From NCBI RefSeq assembly GCF_946885885.1, contig NZ_CAMPHN010000072.1, forward strand, positions 1 to 21,035: a stretch of DNA of 21,035 bases. The letters run 5' to 3'. Each line of letters opens with the position of its first letter. Positions within the stretch are counted from its first letter, which is position 1. This document shows positions 1 through 7,691 of the stretch, piece by piece. The stretch comes from an uncultured Pseudomonas sp. Lineage in GTDB: Bacteria > Pseudomonadota > Gammaproteobacteria > Pseudomonadales > Pseudomonadaceae. A program made the position numbers and the translations under genes. The notes beneath the pieces were generated by a model. The model was not told the origin of the DNA and made no database searches. It saw only the letters and a list, made by a program, of their open reading frames with translations.

Positions 1-149
1 GTGCCGGCAGCGTCTGGGTCAACCAGTACGACGGCGGCGACATGACCGCGCCGTTCGGCGGCTTCAAGCAGTCGGGCAACGGTCGCGACAAGTCGCTGCA
101 CGCGTTCGATAAGTACACCGAGCTGAAGGCCACCTGGATCAAACTCTGA
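1..149 (+). CDS. Aldehyde dehydrogenase, C-terminal fragment (KauB/PauC/PuuC-like)
   Basis: Only the last 48 residues are inside the window, and the 5' end lies upstream of base 1. The frame starts at base 3 and stops with TGA at 147-149. The visible tail contains NQYDGGDMTAPFGGFKQSG, followed by GRDKS and an ending in LKATWIKL. This is the typical C-terminal signature of NAD(P)-dependent aldehyde dehydrogenases, where PFGG(F/V)KxSG(x)GR is a family landmark near the oligomerisation strand. The GRDKSLHAFDKYTELKATWI ending is what I expect of the gamma-glutamyl-gamma-aminobutyraldehyde dehydrogenase group (E. coli PuuC, P. aeruginosa KauB/PauC). The pauB-type oxidase and pauR in the same window support a role in polyamine catabolism. 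The catalytic Cys and Glu are outside the window, so substrate assignment is inference. A heptamer repeat begins about 12 bases after the stop. Confidence 0.85.
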   Translation, partial: AGSVWVNQYDGGDMTAPFGGFKQSGNGRDKSLHAFDKYTELKATWIKL

Positions 150-160
150 AAGGCAGCTCC

Positions 161-233
161 GAGCTGCAAGCCACAAGCTGCAAGTAAGAGCGGCTGTTGC
201 TTGCAGCTTGAGGCTTGAGGCTTGACGCTTGAA
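161..233. repeat. GCTTGNN heptamer palindromic repeat, copy 1
   Basis: The left arm (162-191) is built from the complement of the GCTTGNN heptamer. The right arm (199-233) consists of five tandem heptamers: GCTTGCA, GCTTGAG, GCTTGAG, GCTTGAC and GCTTGAA. The arms can pair as a long imperfect hairpin. The 30 bases at 162-191 are the exact reverse complement of 12547-12576 in copy 3. The element begins just after the aldehyde dehydrogenase stop codon and runs into the MFS start codon. Confidence 0.8.
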
Positions 234-1371
234 CTGGAAAACCTATTTCGCGGTCTGCGCGGCGGTGATCAGCATCGGTCTGGCCCTGGGCGTGACCATG
301 CCACTGGTGTCGCTGCGCCTGGAGGGCTGGGGCTACGGCTCCTTCGCCATCGGCGTGATGGCCGCGACGCCGGCGGTCGGGGTATTGCTCGGCGCCTCGC
401 TGGCCGGCCGTCTGGCGGGGTACTTCGGCACCGTCCGGCTGATGCAGCTGTGTCTACTGGCGGGCGCCTTCTCTGTGGCGTTGCTCGCCCTGGTGCAGAA
501 TTACGGGGTGTGGCTGCTGTTGCGCCTGCTGATCGGCGTGGCGCTGACCGTGGTGTTTATCCTCGGCGAAAGCTGGATCAACCAACTGGCCGTGGAGCAA
601 TGGCGCGGGCGTCTGGTGGCGCTGTATGGCACCGGTTACGCGCTGAGCCAACTGTGCGGCCCGCTGCTGCTGACCGCCCTGGGCACCGCCACCGACAGCG
701 GTTTCTGGACCGGCGTCGGCCTGCTGATCGGCGGTTCGCTAATCCTCCTCGGCCGCAGCGGCGCGCCCAGGGTGGATGCGCACAGCACCTCGGGCCGCGG
801 TCTGCCGGCGTTCTGCCGCAAGCTGCCGGCGATCGCCTGGGCGGTAATGCTGTTCGCCGCCTTCGAGGCGATGATGCTGACCCTGTTGCCGATTTATGGT
901 CTGCGCCAGGGTTTTACCCAGGACGTCGCGCTGCTGATGGTCAGCGTGGTGGTGGTGGGCGATGCGGCGCTGCAATTGCCGATCGGTCTGCTCGCCGATC
1001 GTGTTTCCCGGCGCGATCTGTTCCGCGCCTGCGGGGTGGTGTTGCTGCTTTCCAGCCTGGGCATTCCGCTGCTGCTGCATTCGCCGCTGATCTGGCCGCT
1101 GTTGGTGTTGTTCGGCGCCAGCGCCGGCGGCCTGTTCACCCTGTCGCTGATCCTGATCGGCGAGCGTTACCGCGACGACGAGCTGGTCCGCGCCAACGCG
1201 CATATCGCCCAGTTGTGGGGGCTGGGTTGTTTGGTCGGCCCGTTGGTCACCGGGGCGGCCAGCCAATGGATCAGCGGGCATGCCCTGCCATTGCTGATGG
1301 CGCTCGGCGCCGGGGTGTTCATCTGGCTGGCGTTTCGTCGCGATGCTTTCGTGGTGCCGGCCACGCCCTGA
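229..1371 (+). CDS. MFS transporter
   Basis: A 380-residue protein made almost entirely of hydrophobic helices separated by short polar loops, consistent with a 12-helix major facilitator superfamily permease of the inner membrane. The short loop after helix 2 contains LAGRLAGYFG, and LADRVSRRDLFR appears at the equivalent place in the second half, matching the duplicated MFS motif A (GxLaDrxGrr). Substrate is unknown; a drug or metabolite exporter of the YcaD type is plausible. In this frame a TGA at 223-225 rules out any start before 226, so the start is the TTG at 229. A GAGG at 217-220 lies eight bases upstream. Both lie inside the heptamer repeat. The adjacent polyamine aldehyde dehydrogenase is a weak hint only, because the repeat separates the two genes. 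Confidence 0.88.
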   Translation: MNWKTYFAVCAAVISIGLALGVTMPLVSLRLEGWGYGSFAIGVMAATPAVGVLLGASLAGRLAGYFGTVRLMQLCLLAGAFSVALLALVQNYGVWLLLRLLIGVALTVVFILGESWINQLAVEQWRGRLVALYGTGYALSQLCGPLLLTALGTATDSGFWTGVGLLIGGSLILLGRSGAPRVDAHSTSGRGLPAFCRKLPAIAWAVMLFAAFEAMMLTLLPIYGLRQGFTQDVALLMVSVVVVGDAALQLPIGLLADRVSRRDLFRACGVVLLLSSLGIPLLLHSPLIWPLLVLFGASAGGLFTLSLILIGERYRDDELVRANAHIAQLWGLGCLVGPLVTGAASQWISGHALPLLMALGAGVFIWLAFRRDAFVVPATP

Positions 1372-1487
1372 TTGCCGTTCGGCGGTGGTTCTGGCACCGG
1401 TCGCGGTTGCCGGCTAGCGTTGCCTTGGCGGGCGCGGGCGCTTCCGCCTGGGCGGACAACGGCCGGTGGGGCCGATGGAGACGGACG

Positions 1488-2444
1488 ATGCGAACTATCG
1501 GTGCGGCGGGGCTGGGCATGTTGCTGACCTTTGCCGGGCAGGCGGCGGATCTGCCGGGTAGCAGCGATCACCCGCTGATTCCACGCTACGAGGGCGCGGA
1601 GATCATCGCCCAGGAGACTCAGGCGTTTACCGATAAGGCTTTTCTGATCGCCCCGGCCAAGGCCTATGGCGGCCTGGCGAAAAACCCCGACGCGACCCAG
1701 ACCCTGGAAGGCAAACTGACCCGCCTGACCTACCGCGCGCCGCCCGAGCGCACGCCGCTGGAGGTCTACCGCAATTACCGTCAGGCCTTGCAGGACGCCG
1801 GCTTCGAGATGCGTTTCGAGTGCGAGCGCGAGCAATGCGGTGGGCGTAATTTCAACCATGCGGTCATCGATACCTCGGCGTTTCGCGAATACCACCAGGA
1901 GCAGCGCTACCTGTTGGGTAAATTGACCCGGCCCGAGGGCGACGTCTACGCCGCGCTCTATGTGGTGTTGAACAAGGACGGCGGCGGGCCGAATCGTGGG
2001 CGCAGCATGGTCCAGCTTGAGGTGCTCGAACAGCAGGCCATGGAGCAGCGCATGACCGTGCTCGAAGCGCCGGTGATGCAAGCGGATATCGACGCCCAGG
2101 GCCGGGTCGCGTTGTACGGCATCCTCTTCGATTTCGACCAGGCCAGCCTGCGCGAGGATTCCGCGGCGCAACTGGAGGAAATCGCCAAGCTGCTCAAGGC
2201 TCGTCCGACCCTCGAGGTGCTGGTGGTCGGCCACAGCGACGGCAAGGGCGCGCTGGACTACAACCGCGAGCTGTCGCAGCGCCGCGCCGAGGCGATAGTG
2301 GCGAGATTGGCCAGCCAGTACGGGATCGCCGCCGGACGAATGACCGCGCTGGGGGTGGGCATGGCGGCGCCGGTGGCGAGCAACCGCGACGAGGCGGGGC
2401 GGGCGCTGAACAGGCGCGTCGAACTGGTCGAGCGCAGCGAGTGA
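1488..2444 (+). CDS. OmpA-family protein with N-terminal DUF4892 domain
   Basis: A 318-residue exported envelope protein. The start is ATG 1488, with GGAG at 1477-1480 seven bases upstream. Residues 1-20 form a Sec signal peptide ending AGQAA before Asp21. Residues from about 21 to 190 look like DUF4892, with the typical SSDHPLIPRYEGAEII opening and a Cys pair (FECEREQC). Residues from about 205 to 318 are an OmpA-like peptidoglycan-binding domain: ILFDFDQASL, then GHSDGKG, then NRELSQRRA, which matches the NxxLSxxRA motif. The protein probably sits in the periplasm or outer membrane and anchors to peptidoglycan. It follows the MFS gene by 116 bases, and its stop is nine bases from the convergent phospholipase-D-type gene. 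No terminator is visible between the two stops. Its cellular role is not known to me. Confidence 0.88.
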   Translation: MRTIGAAGLGMLLTFAGQAADLPGSSDHPLIPRYEGAEIIAQETQAFTDKAFLIAPAKAYGGLAKNPDATQTLEGKLTRLTYRAPPERTPLEVYRNYRQALQDAGFEMRFECEREQCGGRNFNHAVIDTSAFREYHQEQRYLLGKLTRPEGDVYAALYVVLNKDGGGPNRGRSMVQLEVLEQQAMEQRMTVLEAPVMQADIDAQGRVALYGILFDFDQASLREDSAAQLEEIAKLLKARPTLEVLVVGHSDGKGALDYNRELSQRRAEAIVARLASQYGIAAGRMTALGVGMAAPVASNRDEAGRALNRRVELVERSE

Positions 2445-2453
2445 GCCTGCCGT

Positions 2454-4013
2454 TCAGAGCATGCGCTCCAGGCCGATGAGGCGGGTTATCCAGGCGTTCA
2501 GGCGGCGCCACGGGCCGCCGGGTTCGTGGGTTAGGCGGTAGGCCTTGTCGTTGCCGTCGACGGCGCGCCAAACCACCCTGGATCGGCCGGCGGTTTTGTC
2601 CAGAAGGACTTCGTAGCTGATGGTCGGCGCCATGCCTTCGAGGGCCAGTTCGCGTACCTGTGCGGCCAGTTCGCGGCTGTCGACCAGAACGCCGACTTCG
2701 GTATTCCAGAGCACCGAGCGCGGGTCGAAATTCAACGAGCCGATAAACACCTTCTGTCGGTCGATGATCGCGGCTTTGCTGTGCAGGCTGGATTCCGAAG
2801 AGCCGCTGAGGCCCAGGTTGTGTCTGGTTTCTTCGTCGGGTTGGCGGCGCAATTCGAAAAGACGCACGCCATGCTCCAGCAACGTCTCGCGGTAGGGCGC
2901 ATAACCGCCATGCACCGCCGGTACGTCGGTGGCTTCCAGGGAGTTGGTCAGCAGGCGGATATCGACGCCGGCATCGGCGCGTTCGGTCAGGTAGGCGAGG
3001 CCCTCGTCGGCGGGCACGAAATAGGCGGAGATCAGCAGCAACTCCTCGCTGACCGCCGCCAGCTCCGGGGCCAGTTGGGTGGTCAACAGCAGATGCGCAT
3101 CGGGGACGCCGGAGGCCAGCACTTTGCGTGGTGCATCCCATAAAGCCTGGCCATGTGCCAAGATCAGCTCGTTGTCCAACCAGTCGCGCAGGCGTGGCGA
3201 GTGCTCGTAGCGCATCAGGTGTTCGTAGAGCTCGGGGTGCTGCCGGCGTGTGCGCTGCAGATCCCTGCGCAGCGCGCCGCGCTGGCGCTCGAGGTCGTCG
3301 GCATCGGGCGGGAACCAGAGAAAGCGCTCTATCGGTTGGCTCAGGGCGCTGTTCCAGTATTGGTCGAAGCTGTACGCCAACTGCTCGGCCACCGGGCCGG
3401 CGGCGAGCAGATCGATATCGGTGAAGTTGAGGGAGCGCTCGGCGTCGAAATATTCATCGCCCAGGTTACGTCCGCCGACGATGGCCACGCTGCTATCGGC
3501 CAGCCATAGCTTGTTGTGCATGCGCCGGTGTTGCCGGGACAGATGGAGCAGACGCCCCAGCGAGCGCGTCAGCCCGGTGCTGCGGCCCAGATGCAGTGGA
3601 TTGAAAACACGGATATGCACCTGTGGATGGGCGCCGAGTAGGGCTATCTGCGGGTCCCGGCCGTCGCTCGCGGTGTCGTCCAACAGGATGCGGATGCGCA
3701 CGCCGCGGTCGGCGGCTTGCAGCAGTTCATGGGCCAGGGCGCGGGTGCTGAGGCCGTCATTCGCGATGTAGTACTGCAGATCGAGGCTGTGTTCGGCGGC
3801 GCGGATCAATTCCGCGCGGGCGCTGAAGGCATCGTCGCTGGTCGACAGCAGGCGGAAACCCGATTGGCCCGGACTCTCGTTGCGGGTCTGGGCGAGAATC
3901 GCAGCGCCGAGCGATGAGGCTTGGGCCGGCAACGCCTGCGACGGTTGGTTGGGGATGAAATTGCTACAACCGATCAGACACAAAGCAGCCAGCGACAACA
4001 GGCAGGCGCGCAC
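2454..4013 (-). CDS. Phospholipase D-family lipoprotein (cardiolipin synthase C-like)
   Basis: A 519-residue protein from the GTG at 4011-4013. It has two HKD motifs, as in the PLD superfamily: HNKLWLAD (His166, Lys168, Asp173), followed by GGRNLGDEYF, and HSKAAIID (His411, Lys413, Asp418), followed by GSLNFDPRS. This two-motif layout is typical of bacterial cardiolipin synthases of the ClsC/YmdC type, which transfer phosphatidyl groups between phospholipids. The N-terminus has a short signal with lipobox LIGC (Cys16), so the protein is predicted to be a lipoprotein. Start choice: GTG 4013 has a full AGGAGG (4018-4023) four bases upstream. An in-frame ATG at 4046 would add 11 residues but lacks a ribosome binding site. 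It is downstream of the MocR-type gene on the same strand and converges with the ompA-like gene. Substrate specificity is inferred from family only. Confidence 0.9.
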   Translation of the reverse strand: MRACLLSLAALCLIGCSNFIPNQPSQALPAQASSLGAAILAQTRNESPGQSGFRLLSTSDDAFSARAELIRAAEHSLDLQYYIANDGLSTRALAHELLQAADRGVRIRILLDDTASDGRDPQIALLGAHPQVHIRVFNPLHLGRSTGLTRSLGRLLHLSRQHRRMHNKLWLADSSVAIVGGRNLGDEYFDAERSLNFTDIDLLAAGPVAEQLAYSFDQYWNSALSQPIERFLWFPPDADDLERQRGALRRDLQRTRRQHPELYEHLMRYEHSPRLRDWLDNELILAHGQALWDAPRKVLASGVPDAHLLLTTQLAPELAAVSEELLLISAYFVPADEGLAYLTERADAGVDIRLLTNSLEATDVPAVHGGYAPYRETLLEHGVRLFELRRQPDEETRHNLGLSGSSESSLHSKAAIIDRQKVFIGSLNFDPRSVLWNTEVGVLVDSRELAAQVRELALEGMAPTISYEVLLDKTAGRSRVVWRAVDGNDKAYRLTHEPGGPWRRLNAWITRLIGLERML

Positions 4014-4077
4014 GCGGCCTCCTCGTGGATATCGTTCTGTATCCATTGGACGCCGCTTGCACGGTAAAAATTCAGAC

Positions 4078-5496
4078 TCAGCGTTCCTCCAGCATCGCCT
4101 TGACCGTCTCGCCGACGATTTTCACCGCCTGCTCCACGCTGCTGGACTTGTTCGCATAGTTCATGCGCAGGCAATTGCGGTACTTGCCCGCGGCGGAAAA
4201 GATGCTTCCCGGGGCGATCTGGATCTTCTGCGGTTGCAGTTCGCGGTTCAGGCGCTGGCTGTCGAAGCCGGCCTCTAGTTCCACCCAGAGCATAAAGCTG
4301 CCCTGCGGCCGGCTGACCCGTGTGCCGGCGGGGAAATAGCGGCTGACCCAGTCGATCATCACATCGCGCCCGCGCAGGTATTGGCTGCGCATGCGCCGCA
4401 GGTGCGGTTCGTAGTGCCCGGCTTCGATATATTCGGCGATCGCCAGCTGGGGCAATTGCGCGGTGGTGCCGGTGCCCATGTATTTCATGTGCAGCACCCG
4501 TTGCAGGTAGCGTCCGGGGACGATCCAGCCGATGCGCAAACCCGGCACCAGGGTCTTGGAGAACGAGCTGCAGAGCAGTACGCGGCCGTCTTCGTCGTAG
4601 GATTTGATGGTGCGCGGGCGCGGGTAGCTGTAGGCCAGGTCGCCGTAGACGTCGTCCTCGATAATCGCCACGTCGTAGCGTTGCGCCAGGGCCAGCAGGG
4701 CGCGCTTGTTGGCGTCCGGCATGATATAGCCGAGCGGGTTGTTGCAGGTCGGGGTCAACTGTATGGCCTTGATCGGCCATTGTTCGAGGGCCAGCTCCAG
4801 CGCCTCCAGGCTGATCCCGGTCAGCGGGTCGGTGGGCAGTTCCAGGGCTTTCATGCCGTAGCCTTTCAGCGCCTGCATCACGCCGTGGAAGCTCGGCGAG
4901 TCCACCGCGACTATGTCGCCGGGTTGGCAGATCGCGCGGATCGCCACCGACAGTGCTTCGTGGCAACCGGTGGTGGTGACGATGTCCTGGTAGGGGATCT
5001 GGCAGCCCGAGTCGAGCATCAGCCGCGAGATCTGTTCGCGCAGGCCCTGGTCGCCATGGATACAGCCGTAGGTCAGGCTTTCCAGGTCCTGCTTGCGGCT
5101 CAGGCGCGACAGCGAGCGCAGCAGCGGTTTGAGTGTCGGGGTATCGACATCCGGGCGGCCACGGCCCAGCTGAATCACGCCACTGCGACTGGGCGGCAGG
5201 CTGATCAATTCCAGCACCTGATCCCACTGCGAGACTTCCACCGGACGCTGTGCCATGCGGCTGACCATCGGCAGTGCCGGCGCCTCCCGACCGGCCGGCA
5301 CGAAGTAGCCGGACTTCGGTCGCGGTATCGCCAGGCCCTGATCTTCCAGGTGGCGATAGGCCTGCTGCACGGTGCTCAGGCTGACGCCGTGTTCGACGCT
5401 CAGGGCGCGCACCGAGGGCAGGCGGTCGCCGGGGCGATACAGGCCTTGCTCGATGCGTTCGCCGAGCAGTTCGGCGAGATTCAGGTACAAGGTCAT
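4078..5496 (-). CDS. MocR/PdxR-type regulator: GntR HTH fused to class I aminotransferase
   Basis: A 472-residue fusion protein. Residues 1-70 form a GntR-type winged helix: YRPGDRLPSVRALSVEHGVS, then TVQQAYRHLEDQGLA. From about residue 110 to the end it resembles fold-type I aminotransferases, with the predicted PLP-binding lysine at Lys314 in SSFSKTLVPGLRIGW and the cofactor-binding Asp in IIEDDVYGDLAY. MocR proteins usually act as PLP- or amine-responsive transcription factors rather than enzymes, often controlling a divergent neighbour. The start ATG (5494-5496) has GAGG eight bases upstream. The divergent neighbour here is a DUF1127 gene 179 bases away, and the gap contains repeated ATCTGT motifs that could be its operator. 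Membership of the MocR family is clear; ligand and target are unknown. Confidence 0.92.
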   Translation of the reverse strand: MTLYLNLAELLGERIEQGLYRPGDRLPSVRALSVEHGVSLSTVQQAYRHLEDQGLAIPRPKSGYFVPAGREAPALPMVSRMAQRPVEVSQWDQVLELISLPPSRSGVIQLGRGRPDVDTPTLKPLLRSLSRLSRKQDLESLTYGCIHGDQGLREQISRLMLDSGCQIPYQDIVTTTGCHEALSVAIRAICQPGDIVAVDSPSFHGVMQALKGYGMKALELPTDPLTGISLEALELALEQWPIKAIQLTPTCNNPLGYIMPDANKRALLALAQRYDVAIIEDDVYGDLAYSYPRPRTIKSYDEDGRVLLCSSFSKTLVPGLRIGWIVPGRYLQRVLHMKYMGTGTTAQLPQLAIAEYIEAGHYEPHLRRMRSQYLRGRDVMIDWVSRYFPAGTRVSRPQGSFMLWVELEAGFDSQRLNRELQPQKIQIAPGSIFSAAGKYRNCLRMNYANKSSSVEQAVKIVGETVKAMLEER

Positions 5497-5534
5497 GACA
5501 GTTGCCTCGCGCTTGCTACTTCTATATGGCTATC

Positions 5535-5618
5535 AGTACAGATGCGTTACGGAACGACAATTCAGCCGTCGATTCGGCAAATCTGTATGTATTTAATTTG
5601 TATTTTTTGAATCTGTCA
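5535..5618. promoter_or_regulatory. Candidate MocR operator in the divergent intergenic region
   Basis: The AT-rich stretch between the MocR-type gene and the DUF1127 gene holds AATCTGT at 5580-5586 and again at 5610-5616. These are direct repeats exactly 30 bases apart, about three helical turns. An inverted copy, ACAGAT, lies at 5538-5543. MocR proteins commonly bind direct repeats at such spacing. The assignment as operator is inference. Confidence 0.4.
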
Positions 5619-5675
5619 TGCTTTTTCTCGGGCGCGCATGATGATCTCCCATAAGGCTCGAAACGGGAGAACGAG

Positions 5676-5918
5676 ATGAACGGGCTCAGCGATGTAAGAC
5701 TGACCTTGGCTCAGCAGGAACTGACGGCGCAGGCGCGTCCGCAGGTGTCGAGCCGTACCAATGAGAGGCTGCCGGGTAAAGCGCGTTGGCAGCGATTCTG
5801 GCTGCGCTTGAATACACGCCGGACGCTGCTCCGGTTGAACGACGAACAGTTGAAGGACATCGGCCTGACCCGCCAGCAGGCGCTGGACGAAGCCTTGCGG
5901 CCGTTCTGGAAGCTATGA
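5676..5918 (+). CDS. DUF1127 domain protein (YjiS-like)
   Basis: A small 80-residue basic protein. The start ATG has GGGAG about six bases upstream (GGGAGAACGAG before ATG). Residues from about 36 to 73 match the DUF1127/YjiS pattern: RFWLRLNTRRTLLRLNDEQL, then KDIGLTRQQALDEALRPFW. The core LxxLxdxqLxDIGltR is diagnostic of this family. The N-terminal 35 residues are polar and probably disordered. Small DUF1127 proteins in other bacteria have been linked to RNA metabolism and phosphate or carbon uptake, but no function can be read here. The gene is divergent from the MocR-type regulator and is its most obvious candidate target. It is followed by a 318-base gap holding a repeat element. Confidence 0.87.
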   Translation: MNGLSDVRLTLAQQELTAQARPQVSSRTNERLPGKARWQRFWLRLNTRRTLLRLNDEQLKDIGLTRQQALDEALRPFWKL

Positions 5919-5941
5919 GCGATCACAACATGCGTAGTTGG

Positions 5942-6173
5942 GTAGGTTGGGTTAGCGGCGACTATGCGGTTTAAGCAATAACCTCGTCGTCGGTCGCCGC
6001 GTAACCCAACAAGGTCGTTATACGGTGTTGTCGGTGATCGAGCGTTGCTCGTAGAGCCCGGTAGCACAGTGGGTCACTAGGCTCGTGCACCGCGCAGAGT
6101 TCTTGTTGGGTTACGCGGCGTTCATTTCCGGGGTTACCGGCAACTGACGTAGATTGCCGCTAACCCAACCTAC
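5942..6173. repeat. REPIN-like element (GTTGGGTTA type), paired inverted hairpins
   Basis: This element fills most of the gap between the DUF1127 gene and the oxidase gene. Outer arms gtaggttgggttagcggc (5942-5959) and 6156-6173 are perfect 18-base inverted repeats. Inner arms cgccgcgtaacccaacaa (5995-6012) and 6103-6120 are a second perfect 18-base inverted pair. The outer-left and inner-left arms also pair with each other, as do the two right arms. The result is two hairpin units in inverted orientation, starting GTAG and ending CTAC. I see nothing else in 5919-6236. Confidence 0.8.
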
Positions 6174-6236
6174 GGGTTGAACGCGTCGCCCGAGCAACCC
6201 TGAGGCTTTACACATACAGTTTAAGTCGTTGGCCGT

Positions 6237-7550
6237 TTACACCAGCTCCTTGAGCCGATGCCAGAGCATACCCAGGGCCAGCAATGGCGAACGCAGGTGT
6301 TTGCCGCCGGGGAAGGTCATGTGCGGCACCCGGGCGAACAGGTCGAAATCGCTACTGGCACGGCCGGCGATGGCTTCGCCGAGCAGCTTGCCGGCGAGGT
6401 GGGTGGCGTTCACCCCGTGGCCCGAGTACGCCTGGGCGTAATAGACGTTGGGCTGGTCCTTGAGGCGGCCGATCTGCGGCAGGCGGTTGGCGCCGATGCC
6501 GATCATGCCGCCCCACTGATAGTCGACTTTCACGTCCTGCAGCTGCGGGAACACCGCCAGCATCTTCGGCCGCATATAGGCGGCGATATCCGCCGGGTCG
6601 CGGCCGGAGTAATGGCAAGCGCCGCCGAACAGCAGGCGGCGGTCGGCCGAGAGGCGATAGTAGTCCAGGGCCACGCGCTGGTCGCAGAGCGCCATGTCTT
6701 GCGGGATCAACTCGCGGGCCCGGGCTTCGGACAGGGGTTCGGTGGCGATCACGTAACTGCCGGCGGGCAGTACCTTGCCGCCCAGATTCGGGTTCAGGCC
6801 GTTGAGATAGGCGTTGCAGCCGAGCACCAGATGGGCGGCACGCACCAGGCCTTGGGCGGTGTGCACCTTGACTTCGTTACCGTAGTCGATGCGCGTCACC
6901 GCGGAGTCTTCGAACAGCTGCACGCCCAGGGCCTGGGCGGCCGCGGCTTCGCCGAGGGCCAGGTTGAGCGGGTGCAGATGGCCAGAGCCCATATCGATCA
7001 GGCCGCCGACATAGCGCTGCGAACCGACCACCTCATGCATCTGCTCGGGTTGCAGCAGGCGCATCTCATGGCCGTAGCCGAGTTGCTCGAGTTCCGCCAT
7101 GTCCTCGGCGAAGCCTTCGAGGTGGCTGGGCTTGTTGGCCAAATCGCAATAGCCCCACTTGAGGTCGCAGTCGATCTGGAATTGCTCGACCCGCTGGCGC
7201 ACGATCTCCACCGCTTCCAGGCCCATCAGCTTGAGTTCGCGCACGCCTTGCTTGCCGATGGTCGGTTCGAATTGCTCGACAGCATGGCCGACCCCACGAA
7301 TCAGCTGACCGCCGTTACGCCCGCTGGCGCCCCAGCCGATCTTGTGCGCTTCCAGCAACACCACCGAGAAGCCCTTCTGCGCCAACTCGATGGCGGTGTT
7401 CAACCCGGAAAAACCGCCGCCGACCACGCAGACATCCGCGCGCAATTCGCCGGCCAGGGCCGGGAAGCTCAGGTGCCGATTGGCGCTGGCGGCGTAATAG
7501 GAAGGGGCATGCTGGGCGCTGTGAACGGGCTGGCGAGCGCGGGCGTTCAT
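6237..7550 (-). CDS. FAD-dependent gamma-glutamylputrescine oxidoreductase (PauB/PuuB type)
   Basis: A 437-residue flavoprotein of the DAO (glycine/D-amino acid oxidase) family. The FAD Rossmann motif GGGFSG is at residues 44-49, ending with the ribose-binding Glu67 (VVLLE). It is followed by GWGASGRNGGQL, a strong signature of the PuuB/OrdL group. The C-terminal part has the second FAD contact, YYAQAYSGHGVNATHLAG. The expected reaction is oxidation of gamma-glutamylputrescine or a related gamma-glutamyl amine to the aldehyde with release of H2O2 and ammonia. The aldehyde dehydrogenase at the start of the window would take the next step. The start ATG (7548-7550) has an AGGA about nine bases upstream. 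Which polyamine it prefers cannot be told, because Pseudomonas carries several PauB paralogues. Confidence 0.88.
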   Translation of the reverse strand: MNARARQPVHSAQHAPSYYAASANRHLSFPALAGELRADVCVVGGGFSGLNTAIELAQKGFSVVLLEAHKIGWGASGRNGGQLIRGVGHAVEQFEPTIGKQGVRELKLMGLEAVEIVRQRVEQFQIDCDLKWGYCDLANKPSHLEGFAEDMAELEQLGYGHEMRLLQPEQMHEVVGSQRYVGGLIDMGSGHLHPLNLALGEAAAAQALGVQLFEDSAVTRIDYGNEVKVHTAQGLVRAAHLVLGCNAYLNGLNPNLGGKVLPAGSYVIATEPLSEARARELIPQDMALCDQRVALDYYRLSADRRLLFGGACHYSGRDPADIAAYMRPKMLAVFPQLQDVKVDYQWGGMIGIGANRLPQIGRLKDQPNVYYAQAYSGHGVNATHLAGKLLGEAIAGRASSDFDLFARVPHMTFPGGKHLRSPLLALGMLWHRLKELV

Positions 7551-7570
7551 GTGTGGAATCCTGATTGTTA

Positions 7571-7590
7571 TGTTTGGAAAATTTTACGCA
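7571..7590. promoter_or_regulatory. Candidate operator upstream of the PauB-type oxidase
   Basis: A perfect 8-base palindrome AAAATTTT (7578-7585), flanked by TTTGG and ACGC, lies about 30 bases upstream of the oxidase start codon in otherwise GC-rich DNA. It also lies about 105 bases upstream of the divergent CxxxCxxCC gene. PauR, encoded in this window, is a candidate binder. This is based on position and symmetry only. Confidence 0.3.
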
Positions 7591-7691
7591 GGATAAGCGC
7601 GGGTCGCACCGCTCGCCAAGGGGAGAAAGGGAAAAACCTGATCTTTCATTGGCCTGTTACCATGCGCGGGATTTTTTCAGGACCGCGTCCC

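Noticed and set aside
222..1487. Long open frame from 222 running through the MFS gene into the OmpA-like gene, as if one large protein
   Set aside because: The first 422 residues are Arg/Gly-rich frame-shadow sequence of the MFS gene. The real protein starts at ATG 1488 with a ribosome binding site and signal peptide.
5942..6173. Miniature transposon (MITE) interpretation of the inverted repeats
   Set aside because: No target-site duplication is evident, and the two-hairpin layout with GTAG/CTAC ends fits a REPIN better. A MITE origin is not excluded.
6258..7691. Long plus-strand open frame opposite the oxidase gene, merging with the cysteine-cluster gene
   Set aside because: Its composition (His/Gln/Val/Gly-rich) is that of the antisense of a GC-rich gene, and the opposite strand has a clear FAD enzyme. 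Only 7692-8045 is real.
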